Shown: positions 1 through 7,003, counted from the first letter of the stretch. The stretch is 17,835 bases of DNA from an uncultured Eubacteriales bacterium (GCA_905209135.1 CAJLRT010000003.1:1-17835); one strand, 5' to 3'. Notes: generated from the sequence alone by a model not told the origin. Translations and numbers: made by a program.

Positions 1-934
1 CCGGTTCGGCTCCGATAAGCCCGATATGCGCTTCGGGTTCGAGCTGTGCGATCTGTCCGACCTGCTCACGAACTGCGAGTTCAAGGTGTTTTCCGGCGCG
101 CTCGCCGCGGGCGGTTCGGTGCGCGGCATCAACTTTGCCGGCTGCGCCGACAAATTCCCCCGCCGCGAGATTGACGGCCTGCTCGACTTTGTGAAGATCT
201 ACCGCGCCAAAGGCGTGGCATTCCTCCGTTCGGTAAACGGGGAGGAGACCTCGTCCTTCACCAAGTTCCTCAGCGACGAAGAGGTGCGCGCCGTCAAGGA
301 GCGCATGGGCTACAGGGACGGCGACCTGCTGCTCATCATCGCCGACAGCAACAAGTCCGTCGTGTACGACGCGCTCGGCGCGCTGCGCTGCGAGCTTGCC
401 GCGCGGCTGGGCATGGTGGACGACAGCGTGTATAAATTCGTCTGGATTACGGATTTCCCCCTGTTCGAGTACGACGAGCAGGCCCGCCGCTATACGGCCA
501 AGCACCACCCCTTTACCGCGCCGGCCGACGAGGACGTCGCGCTGCTGGAAAGCGCGCCGGAAAAGGTGCGCGCCAAGGCCTACGACATTGTGCTCAACGG
601 CACCGAACTGGGCGGCGGCTCCCTGCGCATCTATGACCGCGAGCTGCAGAGCCGCATGTTCAAAGCCCTCGGCTTTACGGAGGAGCGCGCCGAGGAACAG
701 TTCGGGTTCCTGCTCTCGGCCTTCCGCTACGGCGTGCCGCCCCACGGCGGGCTCGCCTACGGGTTCGACCGCCTGCTCATGCTCATGACGAAGTCCCAGA
801 GCATCCGCGACGTTATCGCTTTCCCCAAGGTGCAGAATGCGTCCGACCTCATGGCCGAATGCCCCGCGCCGGTCGAACAGGTGCAGTTGGATGAGCTGGG
901 GATTGCGCTGGCCGGGGAGGAAATCGACGGCTAA
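1..934 (+). CDS. aspS: Aspartyl-tRNA synthetase, C-terminal part (5' end outside window)
   Basis: This is the C-terminal part of the class II synthetase that charges tRNA-Asp with aspartate in the cytoplasm. The frame is open from base 2 with no start, and the first codons read RFGSDKPDMRFGFEL, the typical bacterial AspRS segment just before the GAD insertion domain. That insertion follows (about residues 15-130 of the visible part). After it come WITDFPLFEY, the HHPFTAP segment, NGTELGGGS(L)RI and the class II motif 3 region GLAYGFDRLLML near the end. These are all in the usual bacterial order, and the C-terminus has a normal length. The insertion domain indicates the bacterial rather than the archaeal type. 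Whether the enzyme is discriminating (Asp only) or also charges tRNA-Asn cannot be decided without the N-terminal half. A terminator follows about 70 bases downstream, so aspS is the last gene of its transcript. Confidence 0.97.
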   Translation, partial: RFGSDKPDMRFGFELCDLSDLLTNCEFKVFSGALAAGGSVRGINFAGCADKFPRREIDGLLDFVKIYRAKGVAFLRSVNGEETSSFTKFLSDEEVRAVKERMGYRDGDLLLIIADSNKSVVYDALGALRCELAARLGMVDDSVYKFVWITDFPLFEYDEQARRYTAKHHPFTAPADEDVALLESAPEKVRAKAYDIVLNGTELGGGSLRIYDRELQSRMFKALGFTEERAEEQFGFLLSAFRYGVPPHGGLAYGFDRLLMLMTKSQSIRDVIAFPKVQNASDLMAECPAPVEQVQLDELGIALAGEEIDG

Positions 935-1004
935 GGCGCTATCCGAACAAGGCGCAAACGCGCCCCGCCGCGCCCCCATGCGGGCGGCGGAAAATACGGC
1001 GACA

Positions 1005-1035
1005 AAAAGCCCTGCCGGCAAAAGGCAGGGCTTTT
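1005..1035. terminator. Bidirectional intrinsic terminator between aspS and the lipoprotein array
   Basis: A 12-base stem AAAAGCCCTGCC / GGCAGGGCTTTT encloses a 7-base loop. The A-run on one side and T-run on the other make it functional in both directions. It can end the plus-strand aspS transcript and the minus-strand lipoprotein transcript, whose last stop codon lies about 80 bases away. The stretch 1036-1113 holds nothing else that I can recognise. Confidence 0.85.
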
Positions 1036-1113
1036 CTCATGCCGCGGTCGTGCGCGAACCGGCGCGCAGCGGGGTTATTCGGCCGGGGGATGAAGAAATC
1101 CGGGCCCGCGGGC

Positions 1114-2217
1114 TCACGTCGCCGCCCGCCAGTCTATGGGCAGAATGCGCAGGTTGCTGGCTGTACTGTACAATCCCATATCTGCCTCACCCAGTCTATA
1201 GTACGGTTTTACCATATAGTCGGGATAGTACTGCATATCAATGATTTTATAGTTGCTGAAATCATATGTGTAGGCCGGGTCTTTGCTTTCATCATAGACT
1301 GCGTCAAAATCCGGATCTTCGTACTGGTAGCCGATTTGCAGTACCCCGTCATTCAAAAGATGCAGTACCGCAAACATGGGATCTTTGGCATAGATGGTTT
1401 CATTTCCGTGTTCTTCCGCATACTTTTTCCCCGCCAGCCAATATTCCTCCACAGCGGTTTTATCAAAATACGCCTTGTGGTCGATCTCTGCGACCCTGTC
1501 AATGGAATCGCCAACTTTGAGGTTTGCAAACGCGGCGTAGGAATGCATTTCCTCCGCATAGATCGCGCCGTAGAGGTATATATCCGTCTTATCGGTTGTC
1601 AGATACTCGCCCGATTCCGAATCGCGCAGCCTGTCGAAAAAGAAATACGCATACCCGCCGCCATCCACCTTGCACACGGTGTAATAGCTGCTCTCGCCCG
1701 TCTTTCGCAGAAAAGTGACGGGGATATAATCGTATTTCTGCGCATTTCCCCATATGTCACGCAGCGGCAAACACGAATAGTCGGTTGCGAATGCGCTGGC
1801 CAGCATGTTCTCCAGAATAATCACATCGTCTCCTGAGATGGAGACGATCATATCCTCCAGCGGCGTTTCATTGGTGATGACCGGCATGGCGTATTTCCCC
1901 GAAACCGAAATCGTGTCCACTGGCGTGAACTCCCTTGTAACCGGGGCGTCCGTCTCCGGATCAAACGGGGCAGTGTGAAAATCCTCCAGAGTGCCGGCCC
2001 AATCCTCCGGCTTTTTCCACTGCTGCGCGCCTGAAATCGACTGCGGTTCCTGCCGGCCGGCGGACGACGGCTCGGTCCCGCCGCTCCACTTTTCTTCGCT
2101 CCGCGCCCCGGAGCTTCCCGATGGCGCCGCCGGTGCGCTGTGGCCGCAGCCGCAGACGCAGACGGCGGCGATCAGAGCAAGCGCAATCAGAAAGCACAGT
2201 GTTTTCCTCATTTTCAT
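1114..2217 (-). CDS. Lipoprotein paralogue 1 of 5, unknown function
   Basis: Predicted 367-residue secreted lipoprotein and the last gene of the array. The start at 2217 is chosen because GAGGAGG lies 9 bases upstream and a signal peptide follows directly (MKMRK, then a hydrophobic stretch, then VCVCGCG; the lipidated Cys is probably Cys22 or Cys24). The reading frame is open further upstream, but that extension lies inside the neighbouring gene and has no ribosome site. After a Ser/Ala/Gly/Pro-rich linker come the family signatures PVDTI (about 99-103), TNETPLE (115-121), the GGGYAYFFFDR strand, a TTDKTDIYLYGAIYAEE segment and GDSID (236-240). It is the most divergent copy: the IDNAA motif reads IDHKA, there is extra sequence near the C-terminus, and the usual ILPQDYPPES ending is ILPIDWRAAT. 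No enzymatic motif is visible. Function unknown. Confidence 0.85.
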   Translation of the reverse strand: MKMRKTLCFLIALALIAAVCVCGCGHSAPAAPSGSSGARSEEKWSGGTEPSSAGRQEPQSISGAQQWKKPEDWAGTLEDFHTAPFDPETDAPVTREFTPVDTISVSGKYAMPVITNETPLEDMIVSISGDDVIILENMLASAFATDYSCLPLRDIWGNAQKYDYIPVTFLRKTGESSYYTVCKVDGGGYAYFFFDRLRDSESGEYLTTDKTDIYLYGAIYAEEMHSYAAFANLKVGDSIDRVAEIDHKAYFDKTAVEEYWLAGKKYAEEHGNETIYAKDPMFAVLHLLNDGVLQIGYQYEDPDFDAVYDESKDPAYTYDFSNYKIIDMQYYPDYMVKPYYRLGEADMGLYSTASNLRILPIDWRAAT

Positions 2218-2341
2218 GCCGCGTCGCCTCCTCGTTTTCGGGGCATTGACTGCTGAATCCAATGGAGCGCCGGGGCGCGGCATGCCGCGCCCCGGCCGTG
2301 CGTTAGGACTCCGGCGGGTAGTCCTGCGGGAGAATGGAAAA
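2208..2341 (-). repeat. Duplicated gene-junction block, copy A
   Basis: About 134 bases at the junction of lipoprotein genes 2 and 1. It is nearly identical to 3232-3364, the junction of genes 3 and 2, with a handful of substitutions and one single-base indel. The block runs from the last codons of the upstream gene (ILPQDYPPES and TAA), through the palindrome and a leader, to the ribosome site and ATGAAAATG of the next gene. The flanking coding sequence is far less similar, so the junction itself is what has been kept or exchanged. Confidence 0.85.
2269..2296 (-). repeat. Perfect 28-base palindrome between lipoprotein genes 2 and 1
   Basis: Two exact 14-base arms, GCCGGGGCGCGGCA and its complement, meeting at the central GCATGC. 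It starts 6 bases past the stop codon of gene 2. As RNA it would fold into a very stable hairpin with only a few unpaired bases at the tip. There is no T-run, so a role in RNA stability or partial attenuation between the genes is more likely than full termination. Related hairpins are at 3292-3319 and 5324-5351. Confidence 0.85.
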
Positions 2342-3241
2342 GTCTTTCGGATACGGGTATTCATCAAAGCAAAAAGAATGGAAGATGTACGCATCGGAAA
2401 AACGGATCTCCTGAATCACATATTCGCCGGCGTCATTATAGCCGTATTGGATGGATAACAGCCCGTCCTTCAATAAATGAATCGAACAGTGGTCTCCGAA
2501 TTTTTCGCCCGTAATTTCCTCATTCCATTTTCGCCACTGGTCCGTCATCCGCGCGGCGTTGTCAATGGCGATCACAGAATCAATCGAATCCCCCGGCTGC
2601 AGCGCGTCGAAGCTGGATTTATAGAGCGCTTTTTCCATATAGACACAGCCGTAAAGATATGCCTCCGTATAATCGTCCGTTATATATTCCAGCGTCGCAT
2701 AGTTTTTCGGCCGCTCATAGAAAAAATACCCGTAACCGCCGTCCTTCAGCTTCACAACCGTGTAAAAGCTGCCGTCGTCTCGCCGGCGTAAAAAGGACAC
2801 GGGAATAGCGGAATTTTCCATGGACGCAGAGGGGATAAGCACCCCTCTTTCATGATATACGGTGTTCCAAATCTCGCCGGGAATAATTGTCAGGCCGTCG
2901 ATTACCGATACCGTCTCGGTAAGCGGCGTTTCGTTTGTAACCAGCGGCAGCGGCAGTTCTCCCGCGACCTCGATCGTATCGACGGGTTCAATCCCCTCCC
3001 GCAGCACATAGGAGGCGCCGGCGTCTATATCCATAAAACTGGATATGGGCTGTGTGACCGGGTTTTCCCATTCCTCCGGCGCAAAGGATTCTGCGGCGCT
3101 TTCGGCGGACGCGCTGCTTATGCTGCCGGTATTCCCGCTGTTCCCACTGCCTGAGGAGATGGCCGGGGTATTACTATTTGTAGAACAGGCGCTGAATAAT
3201 ACAGCGCATAGACTTATAACAGCCAACCATTTCATTTTCAT
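2303..3241 (-). CDS. Lipoprotein paralogue 2 of 5, unknown function
   Basis: Predicted 312-residue lipoprotein. The start at 3241 has GAGGAGG 9 bases upstream and the same leader as paralogue 1. The signal peptide is MKMKWLAVISLCAVLFSAC, with lipidation expected at Cys19. A long Ser/Gly/Asn/Ala-rich linker (20-55) would tether the domain to the membrane. The family motifs are PVDTIEV (87-93), TNETPL (102-107), PVSFLRRRDDG (148-157), GGYGYFFYERP (168-178), ITDDYTEAYLYGCVYMEK (187-204), GDSIDSVIAIDNAA (217-230) and HLLKDGLLSIQYGY (255-268), ending ILPQDYPPES. The pattern F..L..GDSID.V..ID resembles the repeated 'G-D/M-S...V' element of small alpha/beta folds such as SmpA or the beta-lactamase inhibitor protein. 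That is only a fold guess. No catalytic residues are recognised. Confidence 0.88.
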   Translation of the reverse strand: MKMKWLAVISLCAVLFSACSTNSNTPAISSGSGNSGNTGSISSASAESAAESFAPEEWENPVTQPISSFMDIDAGASYVLREGIEPVDTIEVAGELPLPLVTNETPLTETVSVIDGLTIIPGEIWNTVYHERGVLIPSASMENSAIPVSFLRRRDDGSFYTVVKLKDGGYGYFFYERPKNYATLEYITDDYTEAYLYGCVYMEKALYKSSFDALQPGDSIDSVIAIDNAARMTDQWRKWNEEITGEKFGDHCSIHLLKDGLLSIQYGYNDAGEYVIQEIRFSDAYIFHSFCFDEYPYPKDFSILPQDYPPES

Positions 3242-3364
3242 GCCGCGTCGCCTCCTCTCTTCGGGGCATTGACTGCTGAATCCAATGGAGCGCCTGGGCG
3301 CGGCATGCCGCGCCCAGGCCGTGCGTTAGGACTCCGGCGGATAATCCTGCGGGAGGATGGAAAA
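3232..3364 (-). repeat. Duplicated gene-junction block, copy B
   Basis: Second copy of the block at 2208-2341, here joining lipoprotein genes 3 and 2. It contains the end codons of gene 3, the palindrome, the leader with GAGGAGG, and the ATGAAAATG start of gene 2. A shorter relative at about 5324-5395 (junction of genes 5 and 4) shares only the hairpin and the end codons. Confidence 0.85.
3292..3319 (-). repeat. Perfect 28-base palindrome between lipoprotein genes 3 and 2
   Basis: Arms GCCTGGGCGCGGCA and its exact complement. Compared with the copy at 2269-2296 the fourth base is T instead of G, and its partner in the other arm is A instead of C. This compensatory change preserves pairing, which suggests that the stem itself matters. 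It starts 6 bases past the stop codon of gene 3. Confidence 0.85.
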
Positions 3365-4261
3365 ATTCTTCCGGCACCCCTCGAGCGCCGTGCCCTGATA
3401 CAGGGGGGAGACATAGTTGAAATCGGAGAACAGCCGCTTCTCTTTTACTGCGAGGTTTTCCCCGTCGAACGAGTAGCGGAACATCATAATCCCGTCCGTG
3501 AGCAAATGCTTGGAGATGTAGTCCTGTTGATGCGCCCCCTGAACGGATTGATACCAACGGCTCCATTGCTTCGTGATGCTTGCGGCATTGTCGATCGCGA
3601 TGACGTCGTCAATGGTATCGCCTGTTTGAATGGATTGAAATGCGTCGGAACACAGCGTTTTCTCCGCATAGATACAGCCCGTTGCATACAGATCGGTTCT
3701 GTCGTCCGTCAGGTACTGCAAGTCGGCGCCGACCGGCCGGTCGAAAAATATATAGGCGTACCCGCCGCCGGTTACCTTGTTGACGGTGTAGAATCCGCCC
3801 TGTTCCGTCTGCCGCAGAAAGGAGACGGGAAAGGTGCTTTTCGCTTCCTGGATGTGGTAAGCGGTGACGGTATACTCCCGGTCCAGGTTCATCATGATCC
3901 CCATGATGACCGACGGATACGTTTCCGACATGATTTCCTGCGCCGGGGTTTCATTGGATAACAGCGGAAGCAGGCGCGCATATTCGCCGTCAACCGAGTA
4001 ATCGGCGCAGGAACTCTCCACCGCTCGCACGGGCGGCAAATCCGGAACCAGCACGTCGTCCCAGCTCCGGGGCGCGGAATCGGAATAGGAAAACGAAGCC
4101 GGCCCGTAGTCTTCCCGCAGCGCGGCGGACGAGCCGCTGTGCCCGGCGCTTTCAAAGCCGGAGGAGCGGCTGACTGCGGCTCCATCGCCGCCGCGGTGCG
4201 AACAGGAACAGGTTATTGCCGTGAGCAGAATTGCAAGAACAACAGTATGCGCTTTTTTCAT
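3326..4261 (-). CDS. Lipoprotein paralogue 3 of 5, unknown function
   Basis: Predicted 311-residue lipoprotein. The start at 4261 has GGGAGG 8 bases upstream and only 15 bases separate it from the stop codon of paralogue 4, so the two are surely co-transcribed. The signal peptide is MKKAHTVVLAILLTAITCSC, with Cys20 (or Cys18) as the lipid site, followed by a Gly/Ser-rich linker. Family motifs are SNETPA (102-107, variant of TNETPL), PVSFLRQTEQGGFYTV (145-160), GGGYAYIFFDRP (165-176), LTDDRTDLYATGCIYAEK (184-201), GDTIDDVIAIDNAA (214-227) and a HLLTDGIMMFRY strand, ending ILPQDYPPES. Gene 3 and gene 2 have the same C-terminal codons and the same downstream palindrome. Function unknown; the conserved motifs are structural in character rather than obviously catalytic. 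Confidence 0.88.
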   Translation of the reverse strand: MKKAHTVVLAILLTAITCSCSHRGGDGAAVSRSSGFESAGHSGSSAALREDYGPASFSYSDSAPRSWDDVLVPDLPPVRAVESSCADYSVDGEYARLLPLLSNETPAQEIMSETYPSVIMGIMMNLDREYTVTAYHIQEAKSTFPVSFLRQTEQGGFYTVNKVTGGGYAYIFFDRPVGADLQYLTDDRTDLYATGCIYAEKTLCSDAFQSIQTGDTIDDVIAIDNAASITKQWSRWYQSVQGAHQQDYISKHLLTDGIMMFRYSFDGENLAVKEKRLFSDFNYVSPLYQGTALEGCRKNFSILPQDYPPES

Positions 4262-4276
4262 GATCTGCGCCTCCCT

Positions 4277-5257
4277 TTAACGCGTAGCTTTGGGCGGGTA
4301 GTCCTGCGGGAGGATCTTGTATGTTTTTGTGTAATGCCGGACAGAGTCGTCATATTGATTGGAAAAGACAAAATCCTCGTTAAAATCAATATCTTTTACG
4401 ATAAGGTCCCATCCTTCGCTTTTATAGTATATAACCAAAAGTCCGTCTTCCAGCAGATGTTTCGTCATGCAGTTTTCCATTCCTGCATGCGCAATGCTCT
4501 GATACCAGCGCGCGTTTAGCTTTTGTATGGAGGCGGCATTGTCTATTGCAATCACCTTGTCGATGGAATCTCCCGCCGCAATGTTTGCAAAATCTTTTTT
4601 GGACAATGTTTTTTCCATGTATATGCAGCCCGACAGGTAAACGTCTGTCAAATCGTCCGTTACATATTCCTGTGTATCGGCGTTTTTTTCACGCTCAAAG
4701 AACAGATACGCATATCCGCCGTCATACAGCTTGTTGACGGAATAGTACATCCCGTCTTCCACTCTGCGAAGAAAACCGATGGGAACGGAATCGACGCGGT
4801 CTTTTATGTGATAATCCCTTAAAACTGCAAAGCGTTCGCAGTTTTCCGTTATGGCGGTCATTTTATATAAGTCGAGCGGCGATACGAGCTGTTCCAGGGC
4901 TGTGTCATTCGTTACAATCGGGAAAACATCCTGATAGGCGCCCTCGATCCGGATCGTCGCGGCGTTTATGCCGGCAATATCCCGCTTTACCGGCGGGTAC
5001 TTCCTGATATCGTCCCATGTCTCCGGCAATTCGTCCTGCGGGGCACTCCATGTTTCAGGCGCATAGTCCGTCATAAGGGGCGGCGAATCCGCCGCCGCGG
5101 ACCCTGATTGCGCCGACTGGGATATGCGGCTTGTCGCGCTCGCGGCCGTCGTTTGCGAATTGCCTGCCGGGGATTGGGCCTCCTGCGCCGGCCGGTTTGC
5201 GCAGGAGCAGAAAAGGACCATGGCACACAAGAGCATGAACAGAAATCTGATTTTCAT
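4277..5257 (-). CDS. Lipoprotein paralogue 4 of 5, unknown function
   Basis: Predicted 326-residue lipoprotein. Two ATG codons are adjacent (5260 and 5257). The one at 5257 is preferred because GAGGTGA lies at a better distance and the signal peptide then reads MKIRFLFMLLCAMVLFCSC (lipid site Cys19). A still earlier in-frame ATG at 5287 has no ribosome site. The Ser/Ala/Gln-rich linker covers about 20-60. Motifs are TNDTAL (116-121), GFLRRVEDGMYYSV (161-174), GGYAYLFFERE (180-190), VTDDLTDVYLSGCIYMEK (199-216), GDSIDKVIAIDNAA (229-242) and HLLEDGLLVIYY. The end is ILPQDYPPKATR, so this copy lacks the PPES ending, and the 15-base gap to paralogue 3 has no room for the palindrome found at the other junctions. 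Function unknown. Confidence 0.87.
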   Translation of the reverse strand: MKIRFLFMLLCAMVLFCSCANRPAQEAQSPAGNSQTTAASATSRISQSAQSGSAAADSPPLMTDYAPETWSAPQDELPETWDDIRKYPPVKRDIAGINAATIRIEGAYQDVFPIVTNDTALEQLVSPLDLYKMTAITENCERFAVLRDYHIKDRVDSVPIGFLRRVEDGMYYSVNKLYDGGYAYLFFEREKNADTQEYVTDDLTDVYLSGCIYMEKTLSKKDFANIAAGDSIDKVIAIDNAASIQKLNARWYQSIAHAGMENCMTKHLLEDGLLVIYYKSEGWDLIVKDIDFNEDFVFSNQYDDSVRHYTKTYKILPQDYPPKATR

Positions 5258-5323
5258 CATTTCACCTCGTTTCCCATAGCTGCGCACAACCGAGGCAGAA
5301 TGCGCGGCGGAACAGTGCCTTTG

Positions 5324-5351
5324 CCGGGGCGCGGGGGGTACCGCGCCCCGG
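5324..5351 (-). repeat. GC-rich stem-loop between lipoprotein genes 5 and 4
   Basis: Stem CCGGGGCGCGG / CCGCGCCCCGG around the 6-base loop GGGGTA. It lies 7 bases past the stop codon of gene 5. It is the third, more diverged member of the junction hairpins at 2269 and 3292; the lower stem sequence is shared with the first copy, while the tip differs. Confidence 0.8.
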
Positions 5352-5358
5352 ACGTGCG

Positions 5359-6345
5359 CTAGGACTCCGGCGGGTAATCCTGCGGGAGGACTTTGAGGTT
5401 CATGTAGTATTTTTCTCCATAGTCTCTATAGCACTGGGACAACATGTAATTAAAATCTTCATAATGCATCATATCCTCTACGATCAATGTATCATCAGTT
5501 ATTTTATAGGTTACTTCCAGTATACCATCAGTCAACAGATGCAGCGATGATGCTGCATAGCCGGAGTGAAAATAGTCCTGCCCATACAACGAGGCATTCC
5601 ATTCATGGAATGTTTTGCTCAAAGCTGCCGCATTGTCAACCAAAATCACTTTGTCGATACTATCCCCCCTTGCTATACCCGTGAAGTCCGCATAGGTCAG
5701 TCTTTTTTCCGCATACAAAACCCCAGTGAGAAAAACGTTCGTTTCGTCCGATGTCGCATACTTTGCGGCATCGGTCTCTACTCGTGGCCGGTCAAAGAAT
5801 ATATACACATATCCGCCTTCTTTTTGTTTACAGACGGTATAGTACTGTCCAGGTCCCGTCTTTCTTAAAAAGTTTACCGGCACATGAAAACTGAAATTCC
5901 CCCATGTTTCGCCTTTCATAATCCGTTCCAGCGTCGGCTGGGCGCGGTCGCCATATCTGTCATTCTCATATGGATAGTACCACTGAAGATTTCTCATCCA
6001 GGCCATATAAAACAAAGGATCGTCCATTTGGGACAACATACCCTCCAGCGGGGTTTCATTGGTGACAACAGGAAACGTATCTGCATATTTCCCGGACACC
6101 TCGATTACATCCACCGGAGTCCACCCCGTGTTGGCCTGCGGCACATAGGTGGTAAGCTGATCCTCCGGTTTTTCAGGCAACGTGTCAGGTATCCAGGATG
6201 GAATACTGATTTCAAAACTCGTGCTCCTCGATAAAGAAGAGCTAGAAGATGAATACTGTACATTTGAGGGGTCACCTGGCCCCGCTACTGTATTACACGC
6301 GGACAGCAGCACAATTATTAGAATTACTAGATATAATCGTTTCAT
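5359..6345 (-). CDS. Lipoprotein paralogue 5 of 5, first gene of the array, unknown function
   Basis: Predicted 328-residue lipoprotein and the promoter-proximal member. The start at 6345 follows AGGTAGGGGAT. The signal peptide MKRLYLVILIIVLLSAC has a textbook lipobox LSAC (Cys17), then a poly-Ser linker (about 32-43). Motifs: WTPVDVIEVSGKY (75-87), TNETPLE (95-101), PVNFLRKTGPGQYYTV (156-171), GGYVYIFFDRP (177-187), TSDETNVFLTGVLYAEK (198-214), GDSIDKVILVDNAA (227-240) and HLLTDGILEVTYK, ending ILPQDYPPES. Base composition is visibly richer in A and T than copies 1-4, so this copy may have a separate history or have been acquired more recently. Only 10 bases separate it from the stop codon of the broken gene upstream, so both probably lie on one transcript. 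Function unknown. Confidence 0.87.
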   Translation of the reverse strand: MKRLYLVILIIVLLSACNTVAGPGDPSNVQYSSSSSSLSRSTSFEISIPSWIPDTLPEKPEDQLTTYVPQANTGWTPVDVIEVSGKYADTFPVVTNETPLEGMLSQMDDPLFYMAWMRNLQWYYPYENDRYGDRAQPTLERIMKGETWGNFSFHVPVNFLRKTGPGQYYTVCKQKEGGYVYIFFDRPRVETDAAKYATSDETNVFLTGVLYAEKRLTYADFTGIARGDSIDKVILVDNAAALSKTFHEWNASLYGQDYFHSGYAASSLHLLTDGILEVTYKITDDTLIVEDMMHYEDFNYMLSQCYRDYGEKYYMNLKVLPQDYPPES

Positions 6346-6355
6346 TTGCTATCCC

Positions 6356-6801
6356 CTACCTGCCTTTAGGATTTACTGCAAAATAATATGTCGGTTTTGC
6401 ATCGTTAGAATTTAGAGAGGGCCAATATGTAGATGAATCTGTATTTGGATCCATAAATCCTAGAAAGACAGACGGAGTGACATTGTTCTTTTGCGCCCAT
6501 AAGCCGGAATTAGTCTGCACCCAAAAATGATAATCTTCTAATTGACCACTGGCTGGATCCGTAGTTGTTCGCAACATCCTAAATGCTACTCTGTATTCAT
6601 TTGCATCAATTGCAGTATCTTTTGAGTATATAGCTCGAATACTATCAACATAAGGGGCAGACTGAGCTATAACCCAATTTTTAATTGATAACTCCGTTGC
6701 AGTGATACCAGGATACTTTGGATTAATAAACACATTCGACTCCAACGCATAACCCGGTCTCGCTGTCGGAGCTTAGAACAACGGAATCCCCCTCTCCGCA
6801 T
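6356..6801 (-). pseudogene. Frameshifted remnant of the C-terminal part of a larger protein
   Basis: A 129-codon open stretch ends at 6356 but has no usable start: the first start-like codon is TTG at 6745 with no ribosome site, and an in-frame stop lies 10 codons upstream of it. Just upstream, another frame reads GDSVVLSSDSETG, which joins YALESNVFINPKYPG if one base is removed near 6750-6757. I read this as a one-base frameshift in a decayed gene. The readable part contains DYHFWVQTNSGLWAQK followed by a Tyr/Trp-rich end and YYFAVNPKGR, a style I associate with C-terminal domains of secreted or phage-like Firmicute proteins (recollection, not a search result). It is the most AT-rich segment near here. 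Product and original function unknown. It could alternatively be a short functional ORF starting at TTG. Confidence 0.6.
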
Positions 6802-6835
6802 GGTTATAATTCAATTTTTTATCTATTATAGTATG

Positions 6836-6864
6836 AGTATAACATATTGGCTTTTAGAATACAA
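6836..6864 (-). promoter_or_regulatory. Candidate promoter for the remnant and lipoprotein array
   Basis: On the minus strand TTGTAT (6864-6859), a 17-base spacer and TATACT (6841-6836). The -10 box is good and the -35 box is weak. It lies just downstream of the maf operon terminator in an AT-rich stretch, where a new minus-strand transcript would be expected to begin. No better candidate was seen. Confidence 0.35.
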
Positions 6865-6895
6865 GAAAATAATTGCCCGGCGAAAAACGCCGGGC
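6865..6895 (-). terminator. Intrinsic terminator of the zapA-dut-maf operon
   Basis: Stem GCCCGGCG / CGCCGGGC with a 5-base loop (TTTTT on the minus strand), followed on that strand by AATTATTTTC. It lies about 110 bases beyond the maf stop codon. The T-tract is imperfect but the stem is perfect. Confidence 0.7.
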
Positions 6896-6914
6896 AAGGT
6901 CGATGGCGGCGGGC

Positions 6915-6966
6915 GCGCAGGCGCGGGGCACTGATGCGGAGCGCAGGCGCGGGGCACAGATGTGGA
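6915..6966. repeat. 26-base tandem duplication
   Basis: Two adjacent 26-base units (6915-6940 and 6941-6966), each starting GCGCAGGCGCGGGGCAC and differing at two positions. They lie in the untranslated gap between maf and its terminator. With two copies and no spacer this is a simple duplication, not a CRISPR array. Confidence 0.85.
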
Positions 6967-7003
6967 TCAACCGTATCCTGTTCCAAATACTGCAGCACAG
7001 CGC

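Noticed and set aside
2218..2394. Longer N-terminus for lipoprotein 1
   Set aside because: The extension lies within the C-terminal codons of lipoprotein 2 and the palindrome, and the signal peptide begins only at the codon at 2217 after a good ribosome site.
1114..6345. Lipoprotein array as a CRISPR-, integron- or phase-switch cassette
   Set aside because: No recombinase, no attC-like sites and no inverted gene copies; simple tandem duplication explains the layout, with junction exchange left as an open hypothesis.
6915..6966. CRISPR-like repeat
   Set aside because: Only two directly abutting units, no spacers and no cas genes.
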